The notes under the pieces are model-generated. The model was given only the letters and a program-made list of their open reading frames with translations, searched no databases and was not told the DNA's origin. A DNA stretch of 64,000 bases, from assembly GCF_014596085.1 (NCBI RefSeq), contig NZ_JACCJY010000001.1, positions 62,001 through 126,000 on the forward strand. Reading direction: 5' to 3'. The translations under genes were made by a program, and so were the position numbers. The stretch's first letter is position 1. Each line of letters opens with the position of its first letter. Shown one piece after another: positions 53,575-62,641 of this stretch. This stretch comes from Azospirillum tabaci (GTDB lineage: Bacteria; Pseudomonadota; Alphaproteobacteria; Azospirillales; Azospirillaceae).

Positions 53575-55566
53575 TTATTCGGCGGGTTGAAGGGTGCCCT
53601 TGGCGGCGCGGCGGCGCTCCGGGGCGCCGACGCGGAAGCGGCGGTCGGACAGGCTGACCAGCCCGCCCAGCATCATCCCCAGCGAGCCGATCCAGATCCA
53701 CGGCACCAGCGGGTGATGGTACAGCCGCACGGTCCAGGCCGTGCCGTTCTGCGTCGGGTCGCCCAGCGCGACATAGACGTCGGACAGCCAGGTGGTGTGG
53801 ATCGCCGCCTCGGTCGTCGTCATGCGGGTGACCGGGTAGCTGCGGCGCTGCGGCGTCAGGGTGGCGATGTGATTGCCGTCGCGGGTGACGGTGAAGACGC
53901 CCTGCTCGGCGTTGTAGTTCGGACCCTGCACCGTGCCGACACGGTCGAACTGCACGGCGTAGGCGCCGACCGTGGCGTTGTCACCCGGCTTCATCGCCTT
54001 GATCGTCTCGCTCTGCCACGCCGAGGTGCCGGTCATGCCGGCGATGGCGATGCCCATGGAGGCGTGGGCGATGGTCATCCCCCAGGCGCTGCGCGGCAGG
54101 TTGACCGCGCGGTTCCAGCTGTCCTTCGCCGGGATGCGGAACAGGCGGATGCGCTCCGCGAACTCGGCGATCGAGCCGAAGAAGGCCCAGGCGGCGAGCG
54201 CGACCCCAACCAGCGCCAGCAGCGGGCCGCCGCCGTTGGTGACGTAGGCGGCGACGGCGACGCAGGCCACGGTCGCCACGCCCGCCGTCCACAGCCGGGT
54301 CAGGGCGCCCAGCAGGTCGGCGCGCTTCCAGGCCAGGAAGGGGCCGACCACCATGGCGATCACCATCGGGATGGCGACGGGGATGAAGGTGGCGTTGAAG
54401 AAGGGTGGGCCGACCGACACCTTGCCGAGGTCGAGCACGTCGAGGAACAGCGGGTAGAGCGTGCCGATGAAGACCGTGGCCGTCGCGGTGGACAGCAGCA
54501 GGTTGTTCAGCACCAGCGAGCCCTCGCGGCTGACCGGGGCGAACAGGCCGCCGGTCTTCAGGCTGGGCGCCCGCACGGAGTAGAGCAGCAGCGAGCCGCC
54601 GGTGGCGATGGCCAGCAGGACCAGGATGAAGACGCCGCGCGTCGGGTCCACCGCGAAGGCGTGGACCGAGGTCAGGATGCCCGAGCGCACCAGGAAGGTG
54701 CCCATCAGCGACAGCGAGAAGGTGATGATCGCCAGCAGGATGGTCCAGGTCTTCAGCGCGTCGCGCTTCTCCACCACGATGGCGGAGTGCAGCAGCGCGG
54801 TGCCGGCCAGCCAGGGCATGAAGGAGGCGTTCTCGACCGGGTCCCAGTACCACCAGCCGCCCCAGCCCAGCTCGTAATAGGCCCACCAGGAGCCGAGCGC
54901 GATGCCGGCGGTCAGGGTCGACCAGGCGGCCAGCGTCCAGGGCCGCACCCAGCGCGCCCAGGCCGGGTCCACGCGCCCTTCGATGAGGGCGGCGACCGCG
55001 AAGGAGAAGGCGATGGAGAAGCCGACATAGCCCGCGTAGAGGAAGGGCGGGTGGAAGGCGAGGCCGGGGTCCTGGAGCAGCGGGTTCAGGTCGTTGCCGT
55101 CGAGCGGCGCCGGAACCACGCGGATGAAGGGGTTCGAGGTGATCAGGATGAACAGCAGGAAGCCGACGCCGATCATGCCTTGGACGGAGATGACGCGGGC
55201 CTTCAGCGAGGGCGGCAGGTTGCGCCCGAAGATGCCGACCGCCGCGCCGAACACCGTCAGCATGACGACCCACAGCATCATCGAGCCTTCGTGGTTCCCC
55301 CACACGCCCGACACCTTGTAGAGCATCGGCTTCATCGAGTGGCTGTTGGCGACCACGTTCGACACGCTGAAGTCCGACACCACATGCGCCCAGGTCAGGG
55401 CGCCGTAGGCGACCAGAACCAGCAGCATCTGGGCGATGGCGGCGGGGCGGGCGACGCCCATCCAGGCGGCGTTGCCGGTGGCGGCGCCGACCAGGGGGAC
55501 GCCGGACTGCACCAGCGCCACGAACAGCGCCAGCACCAGCGCGTAATGGCCGAGTTCGGGAATCAC
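53575..55566 (-). CDS. ccmF: haem lyase subunit CcmF
   Basis: A 663-residue polytopic protein of the CcmF/CcsA family. The WWAYYELGWGGWWYWDPVEN segment is the haem-handling WWD domain (about 245-264), and the periplasmic loops carry the conserved histidines. It attaches haem to apocytochrome c with CcmH/I. Start is a GTG (MIPELGHYALVL). Confidence 0.95.
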   Translation of the reverse strand: MIPELGHYALVLALFVALVQSGVPLVGAATGNAAWMGVARPAAIAQMLLVLVAYGALTWAHVVSDFSVSNVVANSHSMKPMLYKVSGVWGNHEGSMMLWVVMLTVFGAAVGIFGRNLPPSLKARVISVQGMIGVGFLLFILITSNPFIRVVPAPLDGNDLNPLLQDPGLAFHPPFLYAGYVGFSIAFSFAVAALIEGRVDPAWARWVRPWTLAAWSTLTAGIALGSWWAYYELGWGGWWYWDPVENASFMPWLAGTALLHSAIVVEKRDALKTWTILLAIITFSLSLMGTFLVRSGILTSVHAFAVDPTRGVFILVLLAIATGGSLLLYSVRAPSLKTGGLFAPVSREGSLVLNNLLLSTATATVFIGTLYPLFLDVLDLGKVSVGPPFFNATFIPVAIPMVIAMVVGPFLAWKRADLLGALTRLWTAGVATVACVAVAAYVTNGGGPLLALVGVALAAWAFFGSIAEFAERIRLFRIPAKDSWNRAVNLPRSAWGMTIAHASMGIAIAGMTGTSAWQSETIKAMKPGDNATVGAYAVQFDRVGTVQGPNYNAEQGVFTVTRDGNHIATLTPQRRSYPVTRMTTTEAAIHTTWLSDVYVALGDPTQNGTAWTVRLYHHPLVPWIWIGSLGMMLGGLVSLSDRRFRVGAPERRRAAKGTLQPAE

Positions 55567-55621
55567 GGGCCCGATGCTCCCTAAAAGAACGGAATGAGGA
55601 GGAGTGGAGAAGCCGTCAGCG

Positions 55622-56077
55622 TCACGAGCTGGGCTTCTGCTCCTTCGAGTTCGCCTTGAAGTGCTCCGCTTCCTTCAGCGCGTCGGCGACTTCCGGCGGC
55701 ATGTAGTTCTCGTCGTGCTTGGCCAGCACCTCGCGCGCCTGGAAGACGCCGTTGATCATGCGGCCTTCCGTGATGACACCCTGCCCCTCGCGGAACAGGT
55801 CGGGAAGCTGGCCGCGGTAGGTGACGGCGACGGTGTGCACCGTGTCGGTGACGCGGAACTGCGTCGTCACCCCGTCGGGCATCTTGCTCACGCTGCCTTC
55901 CTCGACGAGGCCGCCCAGGCGGAAGTTGCGGTCGCCGATGTCCTGGGTCTGCAACTGCGTCGGGCTGAAGAAGAAGACGATGTTGTCCTCGAACGCCGTC
56001 AGCGTCAGGGCGGTGGCCGCGCCAAGGCCCAGCAGGGCGAGGCCCAGCATGTAGAGGCGCCGTTTCTTGCGGGTCAT
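55622..56077 (-). CDS. ccmE: haem chaperone CcmE
   Basis: A 151-residue membrane-anchored OB-fold protein. The haem-binding histidine is in VLAKHDENYMPPE. It receives haem from CcmC and passes it to CcmF. Its ATG overlaps the ccmD stop (ATGA). Confidence 0.94.
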   Translation of the reverse strand: MTRKKRRLYMLGLALLGLGAATALTLTAFEDNIVFFFSPTQLQTQDIGDRNFRLGGLVEEGSVSKMPDGVTTQFRVTDTVHTVAVTYRGQLPDLFREGQGVITEGRMINGVFQAREVLAKHDENYMPPEVADALKEAEHFKANSKEQKPSS

Positions 56078-56292
56078 CCTTCACCAACCTCCGCCGCGGG
56101 CGACGCCGCGGCACCGTTGCGCGCCCGGCGCCGCCGCGGCGGGCGGCTGCCTTCCAGCGCCTTCAGGGTCGTCTCGGCACCGCGCAGCGCCTTCAGCGTG
56201 GCGACCAGAAGGCCGACCATCACCAGCGCCGCCAGCCCGTAGGACGACCAGACATACGCGGCGTAGCCGCCCATCGCGAAAAACTCTGCCAT
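56074..56292 (-). CDS. ccmD: haem exporter protein CcmD
   Basis: A 72-residue single-TM protein (YVWSSYGLAALVMVGLLVATLK), with a basic cytoplasmic tail. It connects CcmE to CcmC. The tail is longer than in E. coli CcmD and ends in an Ala/Pro/Glu-rich patch. Confidence 0.9.
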   Translation of the reverse strand: MAEFFAMGGYAAYVWSSYGLAALVMVGLLVATLKALRGAETTLKALEGSRPPRRRRARNGAAASPAAEVGEG

Positions 56293-56334
56293 CTTTGCCT
56301 CCGGCCCCGCGCCGCTCCCTGTCCAGCCCGTGCC

Positions 56335-57054
56335 TCAGCCCTGCGCCTCGGTCAGGCGCATCGTCTGGATCTTGCGCTGCACGATCTCCGCCCGCAGGCG
56401 CAGCAGGACCACCGTGATGAAGTAGGCGGTGAAGCCCAGCGCCATGACCAGCAGCGGGACCAGCATGGACCCGTCGATGGTCGGCCCGCCCATGCGGATG
56501 ACGCTGGCCGGCTGGTGCAGGGTGTTCCACCAGTCCACCGAGAATTTGATAATCGGCACGTTCACGATGCCGACGAGAAGCAGCACGTTGCCCGCCCGCG
56601 TCCCGCGCTGCGGGTCGTCGAAGGCGTTCACCAGCGCCATGTAGCCCAGATAGAGGAAGAACAGGATCAGCACGCTGGTCAGCCGCGCGTCCCACACCCA
56701 CCACGTCCCCCACATCGGCGCGCCCCACAGCGAGCCGGTGACGAGGCAGATCAAGGTGAAGCCGGCGCCGACCGGGGCGGCGGCCTTGGCGAACAGGTCG
56801 GCCAGCGGATGCTTCCACACCAGCCCGCAGGCGGCGGCGATGGCCATGTTGACGTAGACGAACAGGCTCATCCAGGCAGCGGGCACATGGATGTACATGA
56901 TCCGCACGGTGTCGCCCTGCTGATAGTCGCGCGGCGACCCGATCAGCGAGATGTAGAGCCCGACGATCAGCAGGATCACGGTCGCCCCCGCCGTCCAGGG
57001 CAGGATCGCCGCCGACAGGCGCTGGAAGCGGGCAGGATTTGCAAATCGATGCAT
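56335..57054 (-). CDS. ccmC: haem exporter protein CcmC
   Basis: A 239-residue CcsA-family protein with six TM helices and the WWD motif (WGTWWVWDARLTS). It loads haem onto CcmE. The ATG at 57054 (MHRFANPARF) is preferred over an upstream in-frame one. It is the first gene of the ccmCDEFGHI run; ccmA and ccmB are not adjacent and must be elsewhere. Confidence 0.93.
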   Translation of the reverse strand: MHRFANPARFQRLSAAILPWTAGATVILLIVGLYISLIGSPRDYQQGDTVRIMYIHVPAAWMSLFVYVNMAIAAACGLVWKHPLADLFAKAAAPVGAGFTLICLVTGSLWGAPMWGTWWVWDARLTSVLILFFLYLGYMALVNAFDDPQRGTRAGNVLLLVGIVNVPIIKFSVDWWNTLHQPASVIRMGGPTIDGSMLVPLLVMALGFTAYFITVVLLRLRAEIVQRKIQTMRLTEAQG

Positions 57055-57369
57055 AGGACCTATGGGCCTCTGGTCGTGCTGCGGACGATATAAGCTCAGT
57101 GATGCCCCAGCGCGAGGGGTTTCGCCTTGATCTTGGTCAGGAAACATGGCCGTACACCGTGGTGTTTTCAGGACGGTGCGGCGGCCTGTCGCACTGACGG
57201 TACGACGGGTTGACGCGGCCTTTCCATGCTACGTTGGTGCAGGACGGGTGAAAAAGTCCGGCTGGCCCGGGTGAGGGAGCGAAACCGCGCTCAGTGCCGG
57301 TGCGCGTGATGGGCGTCCGGAAAGTGGGCGTGCCGGTGCCGGTGGCTGTGCGGCTCGGGGCATGAGTGT
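57055..57369. other. gap upstream of ccmC with a possible decayed cobalamin leader
   Basis: No clear gene is visible on the plus strand. Around 57236-57285 the plus strand shows a GGTGAAA, CCGGCT, CCCGG and GTGAG succession that loosely resembles the core of a cobalamin riboswitch, and GAGCG/GCGCTC and CCGGC/GCCGG can pair. Key conserved nucleotides are missing. A small His-rich frame occupies 57291-57380 on the minus strand. Confidence 0.35.
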
Positions 57370-57380
57370 CTTGCCCCCAC
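57291..57380 (-). pseudogene. His-rich C-terminal remnant (29 residues)
   Basis: A minus-strand frame ending PHSHRHRHAHFPDAHHAHRH has 10 histidines in 29 residues and reads upstream into the palindromic repeat at 57370-57478, so no body of the protein is left. It could be the tail of a truncated metal-binding protein or simply chance. Confidence 0.3.
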
Positions 57381-57478
57381 CCTAACCCTCCCCCGCTTCG
57401 CAGGGGAGGGAACTGCCGCCGCTTCGCAAAATCTCCCTCCCCTGTGAAAGCGGGGGAGGGCCGGGGTGGGGGCCGGCA
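57370..57478. repeat. REP-like palindromic element, CCCCCGC class
   Basis: Hairpin ccctcccccgcttcgcaggg followed by ctccctcccctgtgaaagcg, ending one base before the hisM stop. Close to the copies at 3852 and 12372. Confidence 0.8.
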
Positions 57479-57479
57479 G

Positions 57480-58169
57480 CTACCCGCGCGCCCGCAGGTA
57501 GGGGGTCATGCGCCACTCGGCGTAGCGGATCAGGCGCGAGGCGAGGAAGTTCAGCAGCAGATAGATGCTGCCCGCCACGATGAACACCTCGAACACCGCG
57601 AAGCTCTGCGCGATGATCTTGCGGGCGATGCCGGTGATCTCAAGCAGCGTGATGGTGCTGGCGAGCGAACTGGCCTTCACCATCAGGATCACCTCGTTGC
57701 CGTAGGCCGGCAGCATCTGGCGGATCGCCACCGGCATCACGATCCGGCGGAACAGCAGCGTGCGCGACATGCCGCAGGCGCGCGCCGCCTCGATCTGGCC
57801 CTGCGGCACCGACAGGATGGCGCCGCGCAGGATCTCGCTGGTGTAGGCGCCGGTGTTCAGCGTCAGCGCCAGGATGGCGCACCAGAAGGGCTCGCGCAGA
57901 TAGACCCAGAGGAAGCTGCTGCGCACCAGCTCGAACTGGCCCATGCCGTAATAGATCAGGAAGATCTGCACGAGCAGCGGCGTGCCGCGGAACACGAAGA
58001 CATAGGCGGCCATCAGCCGCTCGGTGACGCGGTTGCCGTACAGCCGCAGCAGAGCCACCGCGAAGGCCACGGCGGCACCGAACAGCAGCGCCAGCCCGAC
58101 CAGTTGCAAGGTCACCGGAACGCCGCGCAGGAGGGTGGGCACGCTGTCCCACATCAGTTCCCAATTCAT
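57480..58169 (-). CDS. hisM: polar amino acid ABC transporter permease
   Basis: A 229-residue inner-membrane permease of the His/Arg/Lys/Gln type. The EAA-like loop QIEAARACGMSRTLLFRRIVMP contacts the ATPase. It pairs with hisQ and is the last gene of the hisP-argT-hisQ-hisM unit, transcribed right to left. Exact amino acid cannot be assigned. Confidence 0.9.
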   Translation of the reverse strand: MNWELMWDSVPTLLRGVPVTLQLVGLALLFGAAVAFAVALLRLYGNRVTERLMAAYVFVFRGTPLLVQIFLIYYGMGQFELVRSSFLWVYLREPFWCAILALTLNTGAYTSEILRGAILSVPQGQIEAARACGMSRTLLFRRIVMPVAIRQMLPAYGNEVILMVKASSLASTITLLEITGIARKIIAQSFAVFEVFIVAGSIYLLLNFLASRLIRYAEWRMTPYLRARG

Positions 58170-58172
58170 GGG

Positions 58173-58877
58173 TCAGGCCCTCCGCACGCCGCGGTTGGCG
58201 TAGCGTTCCGCCCGCTCGAATGCCACCGTCGAGACGGTGGTGAGCAGGAGGTAGAGCACCGCCGCGGTGGTGTAGAACAGGAACGGCTGGCGGGTCGACC
58301 CCGCCGCCACATGCGACACGCGCATGATCTCGGCCAGCGCCGTCACGGAGATCAGCGCCGTGTCCTTCAGGGTGAGCTGCCAGACGTTACCCAGCCCCGG
58401 CAGGGCGTAGCGCAGGGTCTGCGGCACCAGGATGCGGCGCAGGATCAGCCAGCGCGACATGCCGCAGGCGCGCGCCGCCTCGATCTGGCCGTGGGGCACC
58501 GCCTGGACCGCGCCGCGGATCACCTCGGTCGAATAGGCGCCGGAGATCAGCCCGACCGCCAGAACGCCGATGGAGAAGGCGTTCAGCTCAATGTAGCCCT
58601 CGTAGCCGAAGATCCGGCCGACGGCCATGACCGCGCCGCTGCCGCCGAAGAACAGCAGGTAGATGACCAGCAGTTCGGGGACGCCGCGCACGACGGTGGT
58701 GTAGACCTCCGCCACGCCGGTGAGGGCGAGGTGGCGGCTGAGCTTCGCCGACGCGCCGAGCGATCCGAAGACGAGGCCGAGGGCGAAGGCCGACACCGAC
58801 ACGGCGACCGTCATCGCCGCCCCGCCGAGAAGCTGGCCGCCCCACCCGTTCGGGCCGAAGGAGAGAAGTTCGAACAT
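58173..58877 (-). CDS. hisQ: polar amino acid ABC transporter permease
   Basis: A 234-residue partner permease, paralogous to hisM, with the same EAA loop (IEAARACGMSRWLILRRILVP). It stops 3 bp before hisM starts, which indicates translational coupling. Upstream are three tandem 12-bp copies that each carry a GGAG core, just before its ATG. Confidence 0.9.
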   Translation of the reverse strand: MFELLSFGPNGWGGQLLGGAAMTVAVSVSAFALGLVFGSLGASAKLSRHLALTGVAEVYTTVVRGVPELLVIYLLFFGGSGAVMAVGRIFGYEGYIELNAFSIGVLAVGLISGAYSTEVIRGAVQAVPHGQIEAARACGMSRWLILRRILVPQTLRYALPGLGNVWQLTLKDTALISVTALAEIMRVSHVAAGSTRQPFLFYTTAAVLYLLLTTVSTVAFERAERYANRGVRRA

Positions 58878-58880
58878 GCG

Positions 58881-58916
58881 CTCCGAAATGGGCTCCGAAA
58901 TGGGCTCCGAACCGGG
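58881..58916. repeat. three tandem 12-bp repeats at the hisQ ribosome site
   Basis: Unit ctccgaaatggg at 58881-58892 and 58893-58904, with an imperfect copy ctccgaaccggg at 58905-58916. On the minus strand each contains CGGAG, the nearest one being the hisQ Shine-Dalgarno. Confidence 0.8.
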
Positions 58917-58918
58917 TT

Positions 58919-58947
58919 CCCCTCTCCCCGCGACGGGGGAGAGGGGG
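58919..58947. repeat. REP-like hairpin, CTCTCCC class
   Basis: cccctctccccg paired with a cggggg-agagggg arm (one bulge). Located between argT and hisQ; may stabilise or attenuate the transcript. Confidence 0.65.
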
Positions 58948-58986
58948 ACATCCCTTCACATGATGGCCGGTTGCTTGATCGACCGG

Positions 58987-59823
58987 TTACTTGATCGAGA
59001 TGTCGTAGCCGAAGTGCTGGGTGCTCAGCTTCGTGATGGTGCCGTCCTGGTTGGCCTCGGCGATGGCCTTGTTGAACAGCTCCTTCAGGTCGCCGTCGGC
59101 CTTGCGCAGACCCACGCCCACGCCCTTGCCCAGCACACCGCGCGCGAAGGCCGGGCCGAACAGGGTCATGTTGTTGCCGGCGTCGGCCTTGAGGATGGCG
59201 TCCACCGCCGAACGGTCGCCGAAGATGGCGTCGACGCGGCCGGCGGCCATGTCGATGCCGGCGTTGTCCAGCTTGTCGTAGGTGCGGACCGCCACCTGCG
59301 GCAGAAGCTTCTCCATGAAGTTCGCCTGGATGGTCGAGGTCTGCACGCCGACCGTCTTGCCCTTCAGCGCGTCGGCCAGGGCGGCGATGGCGGCCTTCGG
59401 GTCGTCCTTGGACAGGTCGTAGCGCTCGCCGGGGAAGGTCGCCTTGGCGAGCGGCGAATTCTTCATGGTGCCGAACATCGACGGCTCGGTGCCGTAGGGG
59501 CCGGCGAAGGTGATGACCTTCTCACGCTCGTCGGTGATCGACATCGCCGCCATGATGGCGTCGTACTTGCCCTGCTGGATGGCCGGGATCATGCCGTCCC
59601 AATCCTGGGCGACGATCTCGCACTCGGCCTTCATCTTCTTGCACAGTTCCAGGGCGAGGTCCGGCTCGAAGCCGATCAGCTTGCCCGACGGGTCCGTCGC
59701 GTTCCAGGGGGCGTAGGCGCCCTCGGTGGCGATGCGGATCTTCTTCCAGTCCTTGGCTTCGGCGGCGGTGCCGGCGACCGCCACAATGGCGCCGAGCGCC
59801 AAGGCCGCAACGATCTTCTTCAC
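58987..59823 (-). CDS. argT: periplasmic polar amino acid-binding protein
   Basis: A 278-residue periplasmic substrate-binding protein with a signal peptide (about 1-23, ending AEA). The IATEGAYAPWNATDPSGKLIGFEPDLALELCKKM segment is typical of Lys/Arg/Orn/His-binding proteins. It delivers substrate to the HisQM permease. Confidence 0.92.
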   Translation of the reverse strand: MKKIVAALALGAIVAVAGTAAEAKDWKKIRIATEGAYAPWNATDPSGKLIGFEPDLALELCKKMKAECEIVAQDWDGMIPAIQQGKYDAIMAAMSITDEREKVITFAGPYGTEPSMFGTMKNSPLAKATFPGERYDLSKDDPKAAIAALADALKGKTVGVQTSTIQANFMEKLLPQVAVRTYDKLDNAGIDMAAGRVDAIFGDRSAVDAILKADAGNNMTLFGPAFARGVLGKGVGVGLRKADGDLKELFNKAIAEANQDGTITKLSTQHFGYDISIK

Positions 59824-59944
59824 GGGAAAACCTCCTCTGTTCTGATGCCCTTATGGATGGCTCTTATGCTCGGGCAGGCTCTGAGGTTTACGGTTTTACA
59901 GCGCCAGTCAAGGGAATTGAGCGGGCCGTCCTCGCGCGATCGAT

Positions 59945-60751
59945 TCAGCCGGCGCCGGACAGGTGGCGCGACAGGAACTGTCGCACGCGGTCCGATTCCG
60001 GATTGACCAGAACCCGGTCGGGCGGCCCCCGCTCCTCGATCCGGCCCTGGTGGAGGAACACCACCTCCGACGCGACCTCGCGGGCGAAGCCCATCTCGTG
60101 CGTCACGAGAATCATGGTGTTCCCCTCCTCGGCGAGCTGGCGGATGACCAGCAGCACCTCGCCCACCAGTTCGGGGTCGAGCGCGGAGGTCGGCTCGTCG
60201 AACAGCATCACCTTGGGCTGCATGGCCAGCGCGCGGGCGATGGCGGCGCGCTGCTGCTGCCCACCGGACAGCTGCACCGGGTAGGACTCGGCCTTGGCCA
60301 GGATGCCCACCTTGTCCAGCAGCTTGCGGGCGCGGTCCACCGCCTCCGCCTTCGGGACGCCCAGCACATGGACCGGCGCCTCGATGACGTTCTCCAGGAT
60401 GGTCATGTGGGTCCAGAGGTTGAAGCTCTGGAACACCATGCCGAGCCGGGTGCGGATGCGGTCCACCTGCCGGGAATCGGCGGGGACGGTCTGGCCGCCG
60501 CGCGCCCTCTTCAGGCCGATGGCCTCGCCGCCGATGACGATCCGCCCCTCGTCCGGCACCTCCAGCATGTTGATGCAGCGCAGAAGCGTGCTTTTGCCGG
60601 AACCGGAGGAGCCGATCAGCGTGATGACGTCGCCTTCGCGCGCGGTCAGGGAGACGCCCTTCAGCACCTCCAGCGGGCCGAAGCGCTTGTGGACATTCTC
60701 GACGAGGACGGCTTCGGGGGCGTTGGGATTCGTGGGCGGGTGTCGGTGCAT
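59945..60751 (-). CDS. hisP: polar amino acid ABC transporter ATPase
   Basis: A 268-residue ATPase with Walker A GSSGSGKST, Q-loop MVFQSFNLWTH, signature LSGGQQQR and Walker B VMLFDEPTSALD. It energises HisQM. The ATG at 60751 is used; an in-frame upstream start at 60835 has a low-complexity head. It precedes argT by about 120 bp. Confidence 0.93.
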   Translation of the reverse strand: MHRHPPTNPNAPEAVLVENVHKRFGPLEVLKGVSLTAREGDVITLIGSSGSGKSTLLRCINMLEVPDEGRIVIGGEAIGLKRARGGQTVPADSRQVDRIRTRLGMVFQSFNLWTHMTILENVIEAPVHVLGVPKAEAVDRARKLLDKVGILAKAESYPVQLSGGQQQRAAIARALAMQPKVMLFDEPTSALDPELVGEVLLVIRQLAEEGNTMILVTHEMGFAREVASEVVFLHQGRIEERGPPDRVLVNPESDRVRQFLSRHLSGAG

Positions 60752-60890
60752 GCGGGGCTTGCTGGCGGGGAACGGTCTGGACCGCCCAACCATGGACGGT
60801 GCCGCTAGGCTAGACCGCCGGACAAACTCCCGCAACGCGGATTTTACAGGCCCCGGGGCAACCGCGCGATGGGGGAAGCCGGCGGGTTTT

Positions 60891-62570
60891 TCACCACAGC
60901 ATCAGCACCAGAAGCTGCGGCGCCAGGATGCGCAGGCACATGGCCAGCGGGTAGACGGTGGCGTAGGCCAGCGCCGGCGCCTCCGACGCGACCACCGCGT
61001 TGGCGTAGGCGAGGCCCGGCGGGTTGGTCTGCGCCCCGGCCAGCACGCCGCAGATGCTGAGGAAGTTCAGCTTCATCACGCCGCGCGCCAGAAGCCCGGT
61101 CAGCAGCAGCGGCACCAGCGTGACGAGCACGCCCCAGGCCATCCAGGGGAGCCCGGCGCCGCTCGCCATCGTCTCGACGAAGCGGTCGCCCGACGCGATG
61201 CCCAGAACGGCGAGGAACAGGACGATGCCGATCTCGCGCAGGGCGAGGTTGGCGGCGGGCGGCATGAACCAGACCAGCGGCCCGATGTGGCCGATGCGCG
61301 CCAGGACGATGGCGACGATCAGCGGCCCGCCGGCCATGCCCAGCCGCAGCGGCGCCGGCATGCCCGGCAGGAACAGCGGGATCGCGCCCAGCAGCGCCCC
61401 CAGCGTGATGCCGACGAAGACCGGGATCATCTCCACCGTCTGCAGCCGCCGTTCGGAGTTGCCGATGATGCAGGCCGCCGCCTTGAGGTCGTCGGGCTTG
61501 CCGATCACCGTCAGGATGTCGCCGAACTGCAGCTTCAGCGCGGCGTTGGGCACCAGCTCCACGCCGGCGCGGTTGACGCGGCTGACCACCACGTCGCACG
61601 CCCCCTTGAGGTTCAGCGCGGCGATGGACTTGCCCAGCACCGGGTTGGCGGTGACGACGATGCGCTCCCACCGCAGGTCGCTGCCCTTGGTGGTCAGCCG
61701 GACGTCGGCCTCCCGCCCCATCAGCAGGCGGACCTGCTCAAGCCTTGGGCGCGGGCCGACGACGTGCAGCACGTCGCCCTCCTCCAGCCGGGTGTCCTCG
61801 CCGGGCACGCGGAGCTGGCCGCCGCGCAGCAGCCGCGACGCGCAGACCCCCAGGCTCGGCAGCATGGTGAGGTCGCCCAGCCGCACCCCGCGCAGAGCCG
61901 GGTTGGTGACGGCGATGTCCATGGTGTCGAGCGCCGCGACCTCGGCGCGCCGGGCGGCCTCGAAGGCTTTGGCCTCCTCCTGCGGGTCGATGCGGAAGGC
62001 GATCCGCACCACCGCCATGGCCAGCAGGTTTCCGGCGATGCCGAAGGGATAGGTGACGGCGAAGGCCAGGCCGGGCAGGGCCATCACCGCGGCGTCGGCC
62101 CCGACCTCCTTCAGCACCTGCTGCGAGGCGGCCAGCGCCGGGGCGTTGGTCACCCCGCCCGCGAAGACGCCGAGGCCGGAGCCCAGCGGCACGAGGTCGA
62201 ACAGCACCAGGATCGCGGTCAGCAGGATGCTCGACCCGACCATCAGCAGCGCCAGCCCGTTCAGCGCCAGTCCGGACTTCTTCAGCGCCGCGAAGAAGCC
62301 GGGGCCGACCTGGATGCCGATGGTGTAGACGAACAGGATCAGGCCGAAGTCGCGGATGAACTCCATCATCTCGGCGTTCAGAGTCACCCCGGCCTGCTTG
62401 GCGAAGTGGCCGACCGCGATGCCTGCGAACAGCACGCCGCCGATGCCAAGCCCCACGCCGCGCAGCCTTATGTGGCCGAGCGCCAGCCCGAGGGCCGAGG
62501 TGACGCCCAGCATGAACACCACGCGCGCGATCGGCGGCATGGCCAGGAAGAGATCGATGAGCGCGTGCAT
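60891..62570 (-). CDS. AspT-type aspartate:alanine exchanger family protein
   Basis: A 559-residue protein with two five- to six-helix membrane blocks (about 10-165 and 380-559) and two central TrkA_C (RCK_C) domains (about 210-365), the AspT/YidE layout. Members exchange aspartate and alanine or related dicarboxylates or amino acids. The pattern GDILTVIGKPDDL marks the second RCK_C. It is a close paralog of the next gene; the two likely form a tandem duplication. Confidence 0.88.
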   Translation of the reverse strand: MHALIDLFLAMPPIARVVFMLGVTSALGLALGHIRLRGVGLGIGGVLFAGIAVGHFAKQAGVTLNAEMMEFIRDFGLILFVYTIGIQVGPGFFAALKKSGLALNGLALLMVGSSILLTAILVLFDLVPLGSGLGVFAGGVTNAPALAASQQVLKEVGADAAVMALPGLAFAVTYPFGIAGNLLAMAVVRIAFRIDPQEEAKAFEAARRAEVAALDTMDIAVTNPALRGVRLGDLTMLPSLGVCASRLLRGGQLRVPGEDTRLEEGDVLHVVGPRPRLEQVRLLMGREADVRLTTKGSDLRWERIVVTANPVLGKSIAALNLKGACDVVVSRVNRAGVELVPNAALKLQFGDILTVIGKPDDLKAAACIIGNSERRLQTVEMIPVFVGITLGALLGAIPLFLPGMPAPLRLGMAGGPLIVAIVLARIGHIGPLVWFMPPAANLALREIGIVLFLAVLGIASGDRFVETMASGAGLPWMAWGVLVTLVPLLLTGLLARGVMKLNFLSICGVLAGAQTNPPGLAYANAVVASEAPALAYATVYPLAMCLRILAPQLLVLMLW

Positions 62571-62641
62571 GGCCGCGTCTCCTCACGCGAGGACAGACCG
62601 CCCGCCGATCCCGTGGGAAGCGCTCCCGCCGGACCGCCTCC

